Made by a program: the position numbers and the translations under genes | The notes under the pieces: generated by a model | Seen by the model: the letters and a program-made list of their open reading frames with translations, nothing else | Database searches by the model: none | Told to the model about the DNA's origin: nothing | Assembly (NCBI GenBank): GCA_965223305.1 | Contig: CBDCWT010000088.1 | Coordinates: 124,001 to 188,000 of the forward strand | Length of the DNA: 64,000 nucleotides | From: CBDCWT01 sp965223305 | GTDB taxonomy: Bacteria > Planctomycetota > Planctomycetia > Pirellulales > Pirellulaceae | Reading direction: 5' to 3' | Shown here: piece by piece, positions 43,585-52,006 of the stretch | How positions within the stretch are numbered: position 1 is the first letter of the stretch | Layout: each line of letters begins with the position of its first letter

Positions 43585-44000
43585 TGAGCTTCTCCTTTAA
43601 GCTGGTGCTAAACTCTAGCACACTGTTAAAGCTCAACGTCCAACTGGCGCAAAACAGACACGCTGGAACAGACGACCCAGAAAATGGGGGAACAGCCTGA
43701 CGAAGTTCTCCATCCCGTAACCCCAGGCGGACCCGTGCTGGCCACGAGAACAGCGCGACGGCCAGTTCGCCTGCATCCACCCCCGTGGGCAAGGTCATTT
43801 GCACTCACCAGCACGATGGCGCCACCGCCCACGCTACCGACTGTTCGGCGAGCCAGGATGATCAAAGGCAGACAATTCGGGGCGCGGCAGCCAGGTGAGC
43901 CGTGCAGCCACACCGACCTCCAAGTATGCCCACCTCAAGGGTGTGCTTGACACATTGGTTCGAAGGACAGCGAGCGAGCGGGGTGCCTGGGTCCCGGCCA

Positions 44001-44127
44001 GATTCGGACCTACCAGGTCGAGGGCCGATTTGAGGATTTTCTCGTGTCATGTAGAATCCTGGTGTCCTCCCAACGGCGATCCGGTTGCTCGCATCCTGCC
44101 CGCCCTACGGCATCTATATCCGCCGGT
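44001..44127 (+). repeat. Left direct repeat flanking the ankyrin island
   Basis: 127 bases from GATTCGGACCTACCAGGTCG to TATATCCGCCGGT, about 97% identical to 51562-51689 in the same orientation (a few substitutions and one indel). A weaker similarity extends about 140 bases further to the left of both copies (AAAGGNAGACAA...). No gene was recognised in it, and 43652-44000 is otherwise empty. Confidence 0.9.
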
Positions 44128-44152
44128 GTAAACTCAAGCAGGCACTCGACCA

Positions 44153-45484
44153 TCAAGACTTCAGTAACTCAATCATCTCGGTGTGCCCCTGATTCTCTGC
44201 CTGCGCAAGCGGTCGTGCCCATTCGTGCTCTGTTGGGAGGTTCGGGTCGGCTCCGTTTTCGAGCAAGAACCTGGCCATCTCCAAGTTGTTATGGAACGCG
44301 GCGTAGCCCAGTCGGGTGCTGCACTCCATTAACTCGACAATGTTCAGATCCGCGCCCAGTTCGATATAGCGCTGCAGCCATTCGTTGTCGCCAGCCAAAA
44401 AGATGAAACTGCGACCCCGCCAGTCTCGCTGGTTCACGTTCATGCCGTGTTCAACCAGTCGATTCAGGAACGTGATCGACGGCAGATGGAACCAATGTTT
44501 TTGAATCGACATGGTTTTGATTTGCTCGCTTCCGTTCAACTCGACGAAGCGATCCAACAGTTCCACATCGTCGCTTTGAAGAACGATCCACAAGAACTCA
44601 CCTGAAGCGTACAGCGTCTGTTTACGTTCGTCGTTGAAAGCGAACAGCTGCTCCGCAGTTGGTCGCTCGTCGTCAAAAGGCATGGGAATCCTTCCGCCGT
44701 AGCTAGCAAGCAACTCGTGTATCTCGTGACAGTCGTCTGGATTGCCGAAGCGAGCCGCCCACATGCAGTTGCCTTCCGAATCGATTTCGGTGTTTGGGTC
44801 AACTCCTTTTTCAAGAAACAGTTTCACCAGCGGGACGTTGTTTTTGTGCGACGCACGATGAATCAGCTTGCCGGAGTTCGGGTTGACACCACTGTCGATC
44901 AGCAGGCGAACGAGTTCGACCTGTTTGTCCTTCGCCTCGGTGTCGTACGCCCAACACAGATATTGCTCCTGATCGTCTGATGACACCGCAGTCATTTCCG
45001 GGTTTTCCGCAAGCAATCGCTTCACCGCAGTAACGTCACCCTCGGTGAGTGGTACCTTTAGCGTTTCATCGATAGAGTGCGGCCCATGGGACTGCGCATG
45101 AGCTTCCACTCTCTCGCGAGTCTCTTGCAACATCGTGTGTATCTCGTCGAAGCCGCGTTTCTTCGCCGCGTCGATGCAGCGTGAATACCAAACGTTGTCG
45201 TTCGTCGGTGCTCCTCCATCGATGTCGCCGCCGTCTGCTTCAAGCAAAAACCGAACCGCATCGGTGCGTCCATTTCGCACAGCCATGATCAACGGAAACT
45301 CATAGTGCATCGTGCCGTCGATCTGCGGATTGGCTGCATGAATTCGCGCGAGCGTTTCCACGTCACCAAAGACCGAAGCAAGATAGTAGTCCCACTCATC
45401 CTCCATGCGATGATCAAACCTGAACCCGCCCGAAACAACGTTGGGAGGTGTGATGTCGGGGTAGTCGTCAGAGAATCGTTTCAT
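44153..45484 (-). CDS. Ankyrin-repeat protein (paralogue 1)
   Basis: 443 residues, MKRFSDDYPDITPPNVVSGG, no signal peptide or membrane helix, so probably cytoplasmic. Ankyrin-type repeats run through the whole length: DEWDYYLASVFGDVETLARI, MAVRNGRTDAVRFLLEADGG, VELVRLLIDSGVNPNSGKLI, VPLVKLFLEKGVDPNTEIDS, FLNRLVEHGMNVNQRDWRGR and LEMARFLLENGADPNLPTEH. Several units are degenerate. It is a clear paralogue of the protein at 45905-47251 (same start MKRFSD.YPDI and same repeat layout). It lies downstream of it on the same strand with a third, broken copy between them. Ligand unknown. Confidence 0.85.
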   Translation of the reverse strand: MKRFSDDYPDITPPNVVSGGFRFDHRMEDEWDYYLASVFGDVETLARIHAANPQIDGTMHYEFPLIMAVRNGRTDAVRFLLEADGGDIDGGAPTNDNVWYSRCIDAAKKRGFDEIHTMLQETRERVEAHAQSHGPHSIDETLKVPLTEGDVTAVKRLLAENPEMTAVSSDDQEQYLCWAYDTEAKDKQVELVRLLIDSGVNPNSGKLIHRASHKNNVPLVKLFLEKGVDPNTEIDSEGNCMWAARFGNPDDCHEIHELLASYGGRIPMPFDDERPTAEQLFAFNDERKQTLYASGEFLWIVLQSDDVELLDRFVELNGSEQIKTMSIQKHWFHLPSITFLNRLVEHGMNVNQRDWRGRSFIFLAGDNEWLQRYIELGADLNIVELMECSTRLGYAAFHNNLEMARFLLENGADPNLPTEHEWARPLAQAENQGHTEMIELLKS

Positions 45485-45586
45485 ATCTCACTGATGGCTG
45501 GCGGATTTGGACATGCAACCCACGCGCTTAGTTGAGTGGGCCGGATCAAGGAGCGAAGCGACGCCGCTCCGGCAATCGGGCTCTTA

Positions 45587-45658
45587 GCCACAGATAAACA
45601 CTGATTCAATACGATGTCTCAACGCCTATCTGTGTTTATCCGTGTGCATCTGTGGCCA
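45587..45658. repeat. Dispersed GCCACAGATAAACAC inverted repeat
   Basis: GCCACAGATAAACACTGAT and its near-complement ATCTGTGTTTATCCG...ATCTGTGGC face each other within 72 bases. Short repeats of this kind (ATCTGTGG) are scattered in many bacterial genomes. The gap between the ankyrin genes holds nothing else besides the remnant at 45703-45838. Confidence 0.65.
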
Positions 45659-45702
45659 ATCAATGCCGGAACTGCGCTACGCTTGGTCCGGCCTACCGAT
45701 TT

Positions 45703-45838
45703 CTATTTGAACAACGCCTTCATGGCGTCGACGTCTTGCTCACACTTGATCCATGACTTGCGAAACAGATAGGTGAATGGTTTCGCAGACGTGCCATCCC
45801 GTGCATCGCGGTCGGCTCCCGCGTCGAGCAGGAGCTGA
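45703..45838 (-). pseudogene. C-terminal remnant of a third ankyrin-repeat gene
   Basis: The minus-strand frame reads FQLLLDAGADRDARDGTSAK then PFTYLFRKSWIKCEQDVDAM KALFK and a TAG stop at 45703-45705. The LLLDAGADRDARDG portion is a typical ankyrin loop and helix. No start or N-terminal part is present, and the upstream sequence up to 45900 is not coding in this frame. It is distinct from both complete paralogues at the C-terminus, so it probably derives from another copy lost by recombination. Confidence 0.65.
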
Positions 45839-45904
45839 AACCGTGCTCACTCGTGCTCTGTTGGATCGGGTCGGAAACGCCCGAGCCGGAAACGTTAGAC
45901 GGGG

Positions 45905-47251
45905 TTAACCCTTCGCTTCCAATAGAGTGACGATTTCGTTGTGGCCAAGCCTTTTTGCAATTGTCAAAGGCTGGGCCCACTCGTGTTCGACTGGGAGTTT
46001 CGCGTTTGCGCCGCTTTCGAGCAGGAACTTGACCATCTCCAGGTTGTTTTCTTTCACGTCGTAGCCCAGCCGCGTACTGCAATCAACGAACTCAACTACG
46101 TCGAGGTTGGCGCCGTGGTGCAAGCAACGAGCAAGCCACTCGACAGATTTGCCAGCGAACAACATGGTTCTGCCACGCCAGTCCCGTTGATTGACGTTCA
46201 TTCCGTGTTCGACAAGCCGGTCAAGCATCGCAATGGATGGTGGGCTGTAGGCACCTCGATTCGGCGCTACCAACTTGATCCGATCATTTCCCATGAGCTC
46301 AACATAACGATCCAACAGCGCCACGTCGTCGTTGTGGATGATGCCCGATAGCAGTTCGCCCGAATTGTTCAGCATCTCCAACGTTTCTGGATCTCCCGCC
46401 AGTAAGTCCTCATAAGACGGATCCTCGAACTCGTTATGTAGTGGCATACGACCGCCAAAGCTTGCAAGAAGCGCCTGCATCTCCTGGTAGTTTTCGGGGT
46501 GTCTGAAACGCACGATCCACATGCAGTTGCTACACGAATCAACTACCGAATTCGGATCTGCTCCCTGCTCCAGCAAGAACTTCGCCATCGGCAAGTCGTT
46601 TGCTTCGGCGGCGTAGTGAATAAACGGATCACAGTTCGGATCGATCCCGTTGTCGAACAGCAATTGCAGGAGTTTGATTCGCTGCTCAACGTCGACCTTC
46701 TCGCCATCAACCTTCGCGCCGAACGCCCACTTCATGATGTGCCGCTGCTGGTATCGAGAGACTTGCAGGATCTTGGGGTTCGCTTTGATGATCGCTTCGG
46801 CCGTCGGAAGGTCCCCCGCAGAAAGTGGAGCGCGAAGTGACTCATCGAGTTTCGCTGTATCCGGCGGCGCGAATTCCATGGCCTTGTCTTTTTCTTTGAC
46901 GAGCATGTCGCGAATTTCGTCGAAGCCGCGCGCTTTCGCCTCATCGATGCAGCGAGAAAACCAAACCGTGTCTTTTGGATATGTGTCGTCAACTTTGCCA
47001 CCCGTTTCATCCAGCAAAAATCGAACAGCGTCAACGCGACCTTGACGGACCGAGTTCATCAGCGGAAAGTCATAGAAGAACTCGCCGTCGATCTCCGGTT
47101 CTTTCGAAAGAATCCGGCTCAGTGTCGGAACGTCCCCGAACACCGACGCGAGATAGAAATCCCATTGGTCATCCGTCGGCGGACGAAAGTCGTATCTTGG
47201 CGTTGAGTCGGGACGGCTAATGTCCGGGTAGTTGTCAGAGAATCGTTTCAT
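45905..47251 (-). CDS. Ankyrin-repeat protein (paralogue 2)
   Basis: 448 residues, MKRFSDNYPDISRPDSTPRY. It has the same organisation as the protein at 44153-45484 without signal peptide. Repeats include WDFYLASVFGDVPTLSRILS, MNSVRQGRVDAVRFLLDETG, IKLLQLLFDNGIDPNCDPFI, LPMAKFLLEQGADPNSVVDS, MLDRLVEHGMNVNQRDWRGR, LEMVKFLLESGANAKLPVEH and IAKRLGHNEIVTLLEAKG. The C-terminal unit resembles one in the M56-ankyrin fusion (SIARRLGHEG). Its start faces the blaI-like gene across 177 bases that contain two palindromes, so the BlaI-type repressor may control both directions. Confidence 0.85.
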   Translation of the reverse strand: MKRFSDNYPDISRPDSTPRYDFRPPTDDQWDFYLASVFGDVPTLSRILSKEPEIDGEFFYDFPLMNSVRQGRVDAVRFLLDETGGKVDDTYPKDTVWFSRCIDEAKARGFDEIRDMLVKEKDKAMEFAPPDTAKLDESLRAPLSAGDLPTAEAIIKANPKILQVSRYQQRHIMKWAFGAKVDGEKVDVEQRIKLLQLLFDNGIDPNCDPFIHYAAEANDLPMAKFLLEQGADPNSVVDSCSNCMWIVRFRHPENYQEMQALLASFGGRMPLHNEFEDPSYEDLLAGDPETLEMLNNSGELLSGIIHNDDVALLDRYVELMGNDRIKLVAPNRGAYSPPSIAMLDRLVEHGMNVNQRDWRGRTMLFAGKSVEWLARCLHHGANLDVVEFVDCSTRLGYDVKENNLEMVKFLLESGANAKLPVEHEWAQPLTIAKRLGHNEIVTLLEAKG

Positions 47252-47361
47252 ATTTCACCGGTGGTTGGCGGATTTCGACACGCAAACGACGCGCTCAGCT
47301 GCAAAAGCGCTGCGAGGACCAAGTGCCATTGCGTTGGTCGCGGATTGTAACGTCTTCTTGC

Positions 47362-47410
47362 TTGCGTTTCAAGAATTAATTCTGTAAAATGGCGGGTGCA
47401 GAATTAATTC
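47362..47410 (+). promoter_or_regulatory. Promoter with two GAATTAATTC palindromes upstream of the blaI-like gene
   Basis: TTGCGT (47362-47367) and TAAAAT (47385-47390) with a 17-base spacer form a promoter for the blaI-like gene. AGAATTAATTCT (47372-47383) fills the spacer and GAATTAATTC recurs at 47401-47410, 28 bases centre to centre. Two identical palindromes over and after the promoter are what a dimeric repressor operator pair looks like. They may also affect the divergent ankyrin gene that starts at 47251. Assignment to the BlaI protein is inference. Confidence 0.75.
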
Positions 47411-47428
47411 CTAAATGGAGTGGCTGGC

Positions 47429-47821
47429 ATGGCGCGAACCTCTTCCGATCAGCCAACAGAGTTAGAGCTTCAGATTCTCCGTGAGCTGTGGAGTCGTGGT
47501 GATCGCACGGTGCGACAAATCCATGATCGGCTCGTGGAACTTCGTGGTGAGGGCTACGCGCATGCAAGTACCATGAAAATGCTACACGTGATGCTGGAGA
47601 AGGAGCTTGTAACTCGAGACGACTCAGTCCGACCGCAGATCTTTCGAGCCAATGTTAGCGAAAAGAGAACTCAACGCTCCATGCTCAAGAAGCTTGTGCA
47701 GCGCGCCTACGGTGGCTCGACGGCAAACGTGATTTTACATGCGCTTTCGGACAAATCTCTCTCCAAAGAAGAGTTGGCACAAATTCGCGATATGCTCGAT
47801 CAACGAGAAAGAAAGACTTGA
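47429..47821 (+). CDS. BlaI/MecI-family transcriptional repressor
   Basis: 130 residues from ATG 47429 (MARTSSDQPTELELQILREL); a GTG nine bases upstream is an alternative. The winged helix carries LELQILRELWSRGDRTVRQI, then MLHVMLEKELVTRDDSVRPQ, then FRANVSEKRTQRSMLKKLVQ. The C-terminal helices form the dimer and protease-sensitive region in BlaI. In known systems the repressor is cleaved or released when the membrane protease BlaR1/MecR1 is activated. Its TGA stop overlaps the ATG of the M56 gene (TGATG), so the pair is translationally coupled. Confidence 0.9.
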   Translation: MARTSSDQPTELELQILRELWSRGDRTVRQIHDRLVELRGEGYAHASTMKMLHVMLEKELVTRDDSVRPQIFRANVSEKRTQRSMLKKLVQRAYGGSTANVILHALSDKSLSKEELAQIRDMLDQRERKT

Positions 47822-50616
47822 TGTCGATTCCGTTCCTTGAAATCAGCGAACTTGCCACGCGTGTCGGTTGGGCACTCATTCACAGCCTTTGGCAGATCGG
47901 AGGAATTGCTCTCCTGTTCGCAGTCGTTGTTCGGAACGTCAATCAGCGGTCCGCACAAGCAAGGTACATTCTCGGATGCGTAGCGTTAGCCTGCATGTCA
48001 TTCGTGCCGATCGCCTGGTTTTTGCTTGCAGGCGTTTCCAATGGGTTGCCGCCCGTCGTCGTCAATTTTGACGTTGAGGATTCATCTGGTTCAATCGTGC
48101 GAAACATCGCGAGTTCGCCAATTGAGGTGCACGGCGATTCCAGTCAATCGCAAGCTAGTCCAAACGCCTTTGAGCCGGTGACCTCCGTAGCTAGTCCACT
48201 GGCCCTCAAGAATCCCGCGGCGACATCCGTACCCAGCGCTCCTACCTCGACAACAAGAGCTCACCGCTTTGATCCCGTCCGATCCACAGCATACGCTTGG
48301 TTGCTGGGTGTCACTTTGCTCACCATCCGACCGCTACGAGGACTCGTACTTGCGTTTCGATTTCGCAGGTTGGGATGTTACCCGGTCCCTGAGTACGTTG
48401 ACGCCATCGTCCGAGATCTAGCAGATCGCATGGGTGTGCGTCGCTTCATCGCTATATCTCAATCGACATTAACTCATGTTCCATGTGTGATCGGGTTGTT
48501 TCGACCGTTGATCATGCTTCCTGCATCGGCAGTCACCGGACTGTCGCCCGACGAATTGCGGGCGATCCCGGCTCATGAACTAGCTCACATCCGGCGACAC
48601 GATTTCGTTGTAAACCTGCTGCAAATCGCTGTCGAAACCCTGTTCTTCTATCACCCGGCAGTATGGTGGGTGTCGAAGTTCATTCGGCAAGAGCGCGAGC
48701 ATTGCTGTGACGATATCGCTTTGAAGGTCTGTGCTGATACGCACGTTTATGCGTCGGCTCTGATGACGATTCGGAGTATCGCCCTTTCACACCAAACGTT
48801 GATTCTGCCGGTTGCCCTGTCAGCTGAAGGAGGCGTATTTTTTCGGCGAATCAATCGAATTCTCGCTCCTCGCTTGCAGGCTCCGAACGTGCCAATTCGA
48901 ACATTGATACTTAGCTGCCTGCTATTGCTCGTTGCGTTTTCCGCGACGCAACGGTTTCAAGAATCCAATCGGGCTTTGCCAAACGTGAACGAAGCCAGCG
49001 CCCATGAAGCTGGTCAATTCCCTGGACACGAAGAAGGAGAAATCCAAATGCCCGAAAATCATTCGCCCGCAGCAAGCTCTTTCGATGAGTTTACCGCAAC
49101 GCCTGGCGGAATCTGTGAGGCGGCCAGAGACGGAGACGTGGCCCGCATTGACTGGATTCTCAAGCAAAAGCCTGAGTTGGCTAACGTCAAGAGTCCGCAC
49201 AATTGGAGTCGAACACCCGTGCTGCACCATTGGCCGGGAGCGAAGACACCCATTGAAATCGCCGCGGCGTTTGACCGTTCGGCAGCAGTTGCACGATTGG
49301 CGAAGTCGGTTGCGGACGCGGCGGAAAACCCAGTTCTGGCGTACGGCAAGACAATGAGTATTGCGCGTAGACTTGGACACGAAGGTTGCGTGCAAGCTGT
49401 TCGTGATGACTTGTTGGCTCGACTTGACGAGAATCCCGATCTGCTCATGGAAGTCACAGAACCCACACTCATTTTCTGGGCGGCATCGCAAGAAGATGTT
49501 CCACTTATGAAAGCGTTGATTGATCGAGGAGCGAACATTGACGCCGCGAACAAGGATGGCGTGCGTCCTATTCACGAAGTGATCGGAAACGAAGAGGCGG
49601 TTGCACTCCTCATAGAGCAGGGAGCCGAGTCCGACTTGTGGATTGCGGCTGCGACTGGTGATCTCGAGTCCGCCAAGAAGTTTCTCGACGAAGATCCGTC
49701 GGCTGTCAACAAAACATTTCGCCCTGACTCGAGAATATCGCTTGGGTTGCCATTAGTGGGTGCGGCGATGCACGGCCAAGTCGACATGGTTCGTCTGCTC
49801 CTGGATCGTGGCGCCGACATCAACGCAAAACACCCAACGAAGGAATTTTGTGATAAAGGACTCGCACTGTTATGGGCGTTTGAGCGAAAACACTACGACG
49901 TAGTGAACCTATTATTAGATCGCGGCGCGAGCGACGATGCGTGGATTGACGGGGCTTGGTCCTTCAAACATTTTGTGACGGAGTCCGAACACCAGCAGCT
50001 ACGGGATCGCGTACTCAGCGAGGAAGAAAAAAATCCGCCGCCACTTCCTTCCCCCAGCTTCAAACCCTGGACTGGGATTTTGGTCGGGAATATTCGCGAG
50101 TTGCCACCACCATCCCCTGAAGAAGCGCTTAATGCAATCGCTGCAGCCCTCTACAGCCACAACCGCGATGGCAGCTACGAGAACTACAAAGAAATCATCA
50201 CCGTGATGCTTGAACAAGGCGCGGACCAAAATAAGAACATGGATATCTCGGACTGGGACCTGAACAAGCTAACCTACGAACAGAAAACCTGGGCGGGAAC
50301 GCCGTTGCATTGGCTATCGACGATGTATCTGAAACCGGTCAATCACAGCAACAATCCAGATATGCCAACCATGGCAGAGATAGTCGAGTTGGCTGGGATT
50401 TTCTTGCAACATGGAGCGGACCTTGAAGCCCGGCACCCATTGTCAAACCTGACACCACTCTCGCTGGCGGTCGAGCAAGGACACCTTGAGTATGTGAAGT
50501 TTTTGCTTCAACGAGAGGCCAAGGTCCATTTGGACGATCCAGCGGAAACGAATCCGGTTAGCATCGCGAAATGTCTCGGCTTTCGCGAAATCGCAAAAGC
50601 TTTGTCTGATCAATAG
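47821..50616 (+). CDS. BlaR1-like M56 metalloprotease fused to an ankyrin-repeat domain
   Basis: 931 residues from ATG 47821 (MSIPFLEISELATRVGWALI). The N-terminal M56 part has three helices (about 10-30, 43-65, 158-178). The zinc site is AIPAHELAHIRRHDFVVNLL (HEXXH near residue 252), with REHCCDDIALKVCADTHVYA downstream. A fourth helix (TLILSCLLLLVAF, near 360) follows. In BlaR1/MecR1 the part after that helix is an extracellular penicillin-binding sensor. Here it is an ankyrin domain from about residue 420 (GGICEAARDGDVARIDWILK; VPLMKALIDRGANIDAANKD; VDMVRLLLDRGADINAKHPT; FLQHGADLEARHPLSNLTPL). No SxxK/KTG beta-lactam motifs are seen. Expected role: sense an unknown ligand and relieve the neighbouring repressor. 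A rare architecture to my knowledge. Confidence 0.85.
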   Translation: MSIPFLEISELATRVGWALIHSLWQIGGIALLFAVVVRNVNQRSAQARYILGCVALACMSFVPIAWFLLAGVSNGLPPVVVNFDVEDSSGSIVRNIASSPIEVHGDSSQSQASPNAFEPVTSVASPLALKNPAATSVPSAPTSTTRAHRFDPVRSTAYAWLLGVTLLTIRPLRGLVLAFRFRRLGCYPVPEYVDAIVRDLADRMGVRRFIAISQSTLTHVPCVIGLFRPLIMLPASAVTGLSPDELRAIPAHELAHIRRHDFVVNLLQIAVETLFFYHPAVWWVSKFIRQEREHCCDDIALKVCADTHVYASALMTIRSIALSHQTLILPVALSAEGGVFFRRINRILAPRLQAPNVPIRTLILSCLLLLVAFSATQRFQESNRALPNVNEASAHEAGQFPGHEEGEIQMPENHSPAASSFDEFTATPGGICEAARDGDVARIDWILKQKPELANVKSPHNWSRTPVLHHWPGAKTPIEIAAAFDRSAAVARLAKSVADAAENPVLAYGKTMSIARRLGHEGCVQAVRDDLLARLDENPDLLMEVTEPTLIFWAASQEDVPLMKALIDRGANIDAANKDGVRPIHEVIGNEEAVALLIEQGAESDLWIAAATGDLESAKKFLDEDPSAVNKTFRPDSRISLGLPLVGAAMHGQVDMVRLLLDRGADINAKHPTKEFCDKGLALLWAFERKHYDVVNLLLDRGASDDAWIDGAWSFKHFVTESEHQQLRDRVLSEEEKNPPPLPSPSFKPWTGILVGNIRELPPPSPEEALNAIAAALYSHNRDGSYENYKEIITVMLEQGADQNKNMDISDWDLNKLTYEQKTWAGTPLHWLSTMYLKPVNHSNNPDMPTMAEIVELAGIFLQHGADLEARHPLSNLTPLSLAVEQGHLEYVKFLLQREAKVHLDDPAETNPVSIAKCLGFREIAKALSDQ

Positions 50617-50792
50617 AACAACATGAAGCGGCTGAGCGAGACAGGTCCTCGCACTTCGCGGAGATCGGTGTTCGCAAGTAGCCGCTCTTCGACCAGCAGT
50701 TGCTTGACCGTTGTCACGTCGTTCGCTTTGATTGCGGCGGCGAGCTGGTCGCGGAGTTTCTGTGTAGGTACGGCGTTTTCACTATCAGCCAT
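50610..50792 (-). pseudogene. N-terminal remnant of an ankyrin-like gene
   Basis: From ATG 50792 the frame reads MADSENAVPTQKLRDQLAAA, then IKANDVTTVKQLLVEERLLA, the first ankyrin-like helical pair, and then SRFMLFY and a stop that overlaps the end of the M56 gene. It looks like the start of a longer ankyrin protein truncated by rearrangement. The opposite-strand M56 gene ends right there. Confidence 0.5.
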
Positions 50793-50891
50793 GAGTGAGT
50801 TTCCGTTTACGCAATTGGGAATCTGTAGCCACCACGAATACTGCTTCACCGGCCTATCGTTTCGTTCAAATACCGAGCAGTACTGCGGGCA

Positions 50892-51092
50892 CTACGACAA
50901 TAGTTGAATAATTTCTTCGTAGGCAGACGCGGGTTGGTTTGTGCGGTGGCCGTTGAGGCGTGATTGGGCGTTCTCTTTCTCACTGTAACGCGTTGCGTGG
51001 TCTTCGAGGAAATCCTTCGCATAGGTTAATGTGAGATTGCGGCCGGTGAATCCGACGCTGCGGGAAGTCGTCAAGCAAAGATGATTTCGCAA
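50892..51092 (-). pseudogene. Possible gene remnant of unknown type
   Basis: A 66-codon frame (MRNHLCLTTSRSVGFTGRNL) ending ASAYEEIIQLLS. The end resembles the last helix of ankyrin proteins (SYAEIIELL), and it lies upstream of the ankyrin remnant on the same strand. It may be the end of a neighbouring lost ankyrin gene. Evidence is weak. Confidence 0.3.
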
Positions 51093-51185
51093 TCCTCAAT
51101 CGGGGATGCCCTCGAGGTATTTTCCAGCACCGCGTTCAAGCTTGAGGTGTGGCTTTCGTCTTTGAAAGCGGCCATACCACGTTAA

Positions 51186-51359
51186 CCCGAATTATTCATG
51201 AGCGATCTGCTGCGAGGTCGTAAGTCCATCCGTGGCTTCGTCATGCTTCACAATTCTTCCTCGACGTATTGCTTCAATACGCCTGCGGAAGAATTGCTCG
51301 CCTTCCTTGCCACGAACGTACTTACAACCTCTCGCCACGATCTTCATGAATAATCCGGG
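51186..51359. mobile_element. 174-bp foldback element, copy F
   Basis: Same element as at 10609, reverse orientation. It is flanked by TTAA (51182-51185) on the left and CTAG (51360-51363) on the right, so the duplication is not conserved in this copy. It lies inside the ankyrin island near its right border. Confidence 0.85.
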
Positions 51360-51561
51360 CTAGCGGCTTCGCCATCGCGATAGCCGAGAGTCAGGTGAGC
51401 GCCAGTGCCGGGACAACCAAAGGTAGACAACTCTTGGGTGCAGCAGCCCGGTGAGTCGGCGGTTCACAACGAAGTCCAGCGCAGGGGGCTGCTCGACAAA
51501 TCGTTGGTAGGACTACGAACGACCGGGGGCCTGGGCAGATGGGCAGCGGGTCATCCCGCCG

Positions 51562-51689
51562 GATTCGGACCTACCAGGTCGAGGGCCGATTTGAGGATTT
51601 TCTCGGTGTGATGTAGAATCCTGGTGCCCTCCCAACGGCGATCCGGTTGCTCGCATCCTGCCCGCCCTACGGCATCTATATCCGCCGGT
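51562..51689 (+). repeat. Right direct repeat flanking the ankyrin island
   Basis: Partner of 44001-44127. After it the sequence reads CTAACAAAGCACTCC. The region 51690-52006 is otherwise empty apart from the upstream region of the SulP gene. Confidence 0.9.
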
Positions 51690-52006
51690 CTAACAAAGCA
51701 CTCCGCGCCGGTGGACATAGCAGCCGCAGAGCACGCTGCAAGATGAGCAGACTGGAAGAATGCTCAGCATGACGCGGTCGACTAAAGGCTCGTGGAGCTT
51801 GCTGCGTGCGGGCAATTCGGTACGATTCGTCGAGCAAATCCACATCTCCTGCGTTCACTCGCGAGGCTCTCGCGAGCGCTGACGAGTCGGTCCATCCTGT
51901 CACGGAAGTAGTCGCTGGAAGCTGAGAGAGAGTACGTAAGACGGTTCCGCCGGCGACGGGCTGGCGGTCGTGTAGCCTCAGGCACACCTGCAAGAGTCGG
52001 AGAAAA

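Larger units (their letters stand above)
42014..43651 (-). mobile_element. IS3-family insertion sequence
   Basis: Carries overlapping orfA and orfB of the IS3 type on the minus strand. Imperfect terminal inverted repeats are visible: TGGTTCAGCGGAACGTTGAG at 42014-42033 and, as its complement, TGCGCCAGTTGGACGTTGAG ending at 43651. Both begin with TG, as in IS3 ends. No direct target duplication was seen, so the ends are approximate. The length of about 1.64 kb is a little above average because orfB has a long C-terminal tail. Confidence 0.75.

Noticed and set aside
45890..45910. Integron-like GTTAGAC near the ankyrin genes and GTCTAAC at 51688
   Set aside because: They match single integron core-site consensus by chance; no paired attC hairpin or integrase is present.
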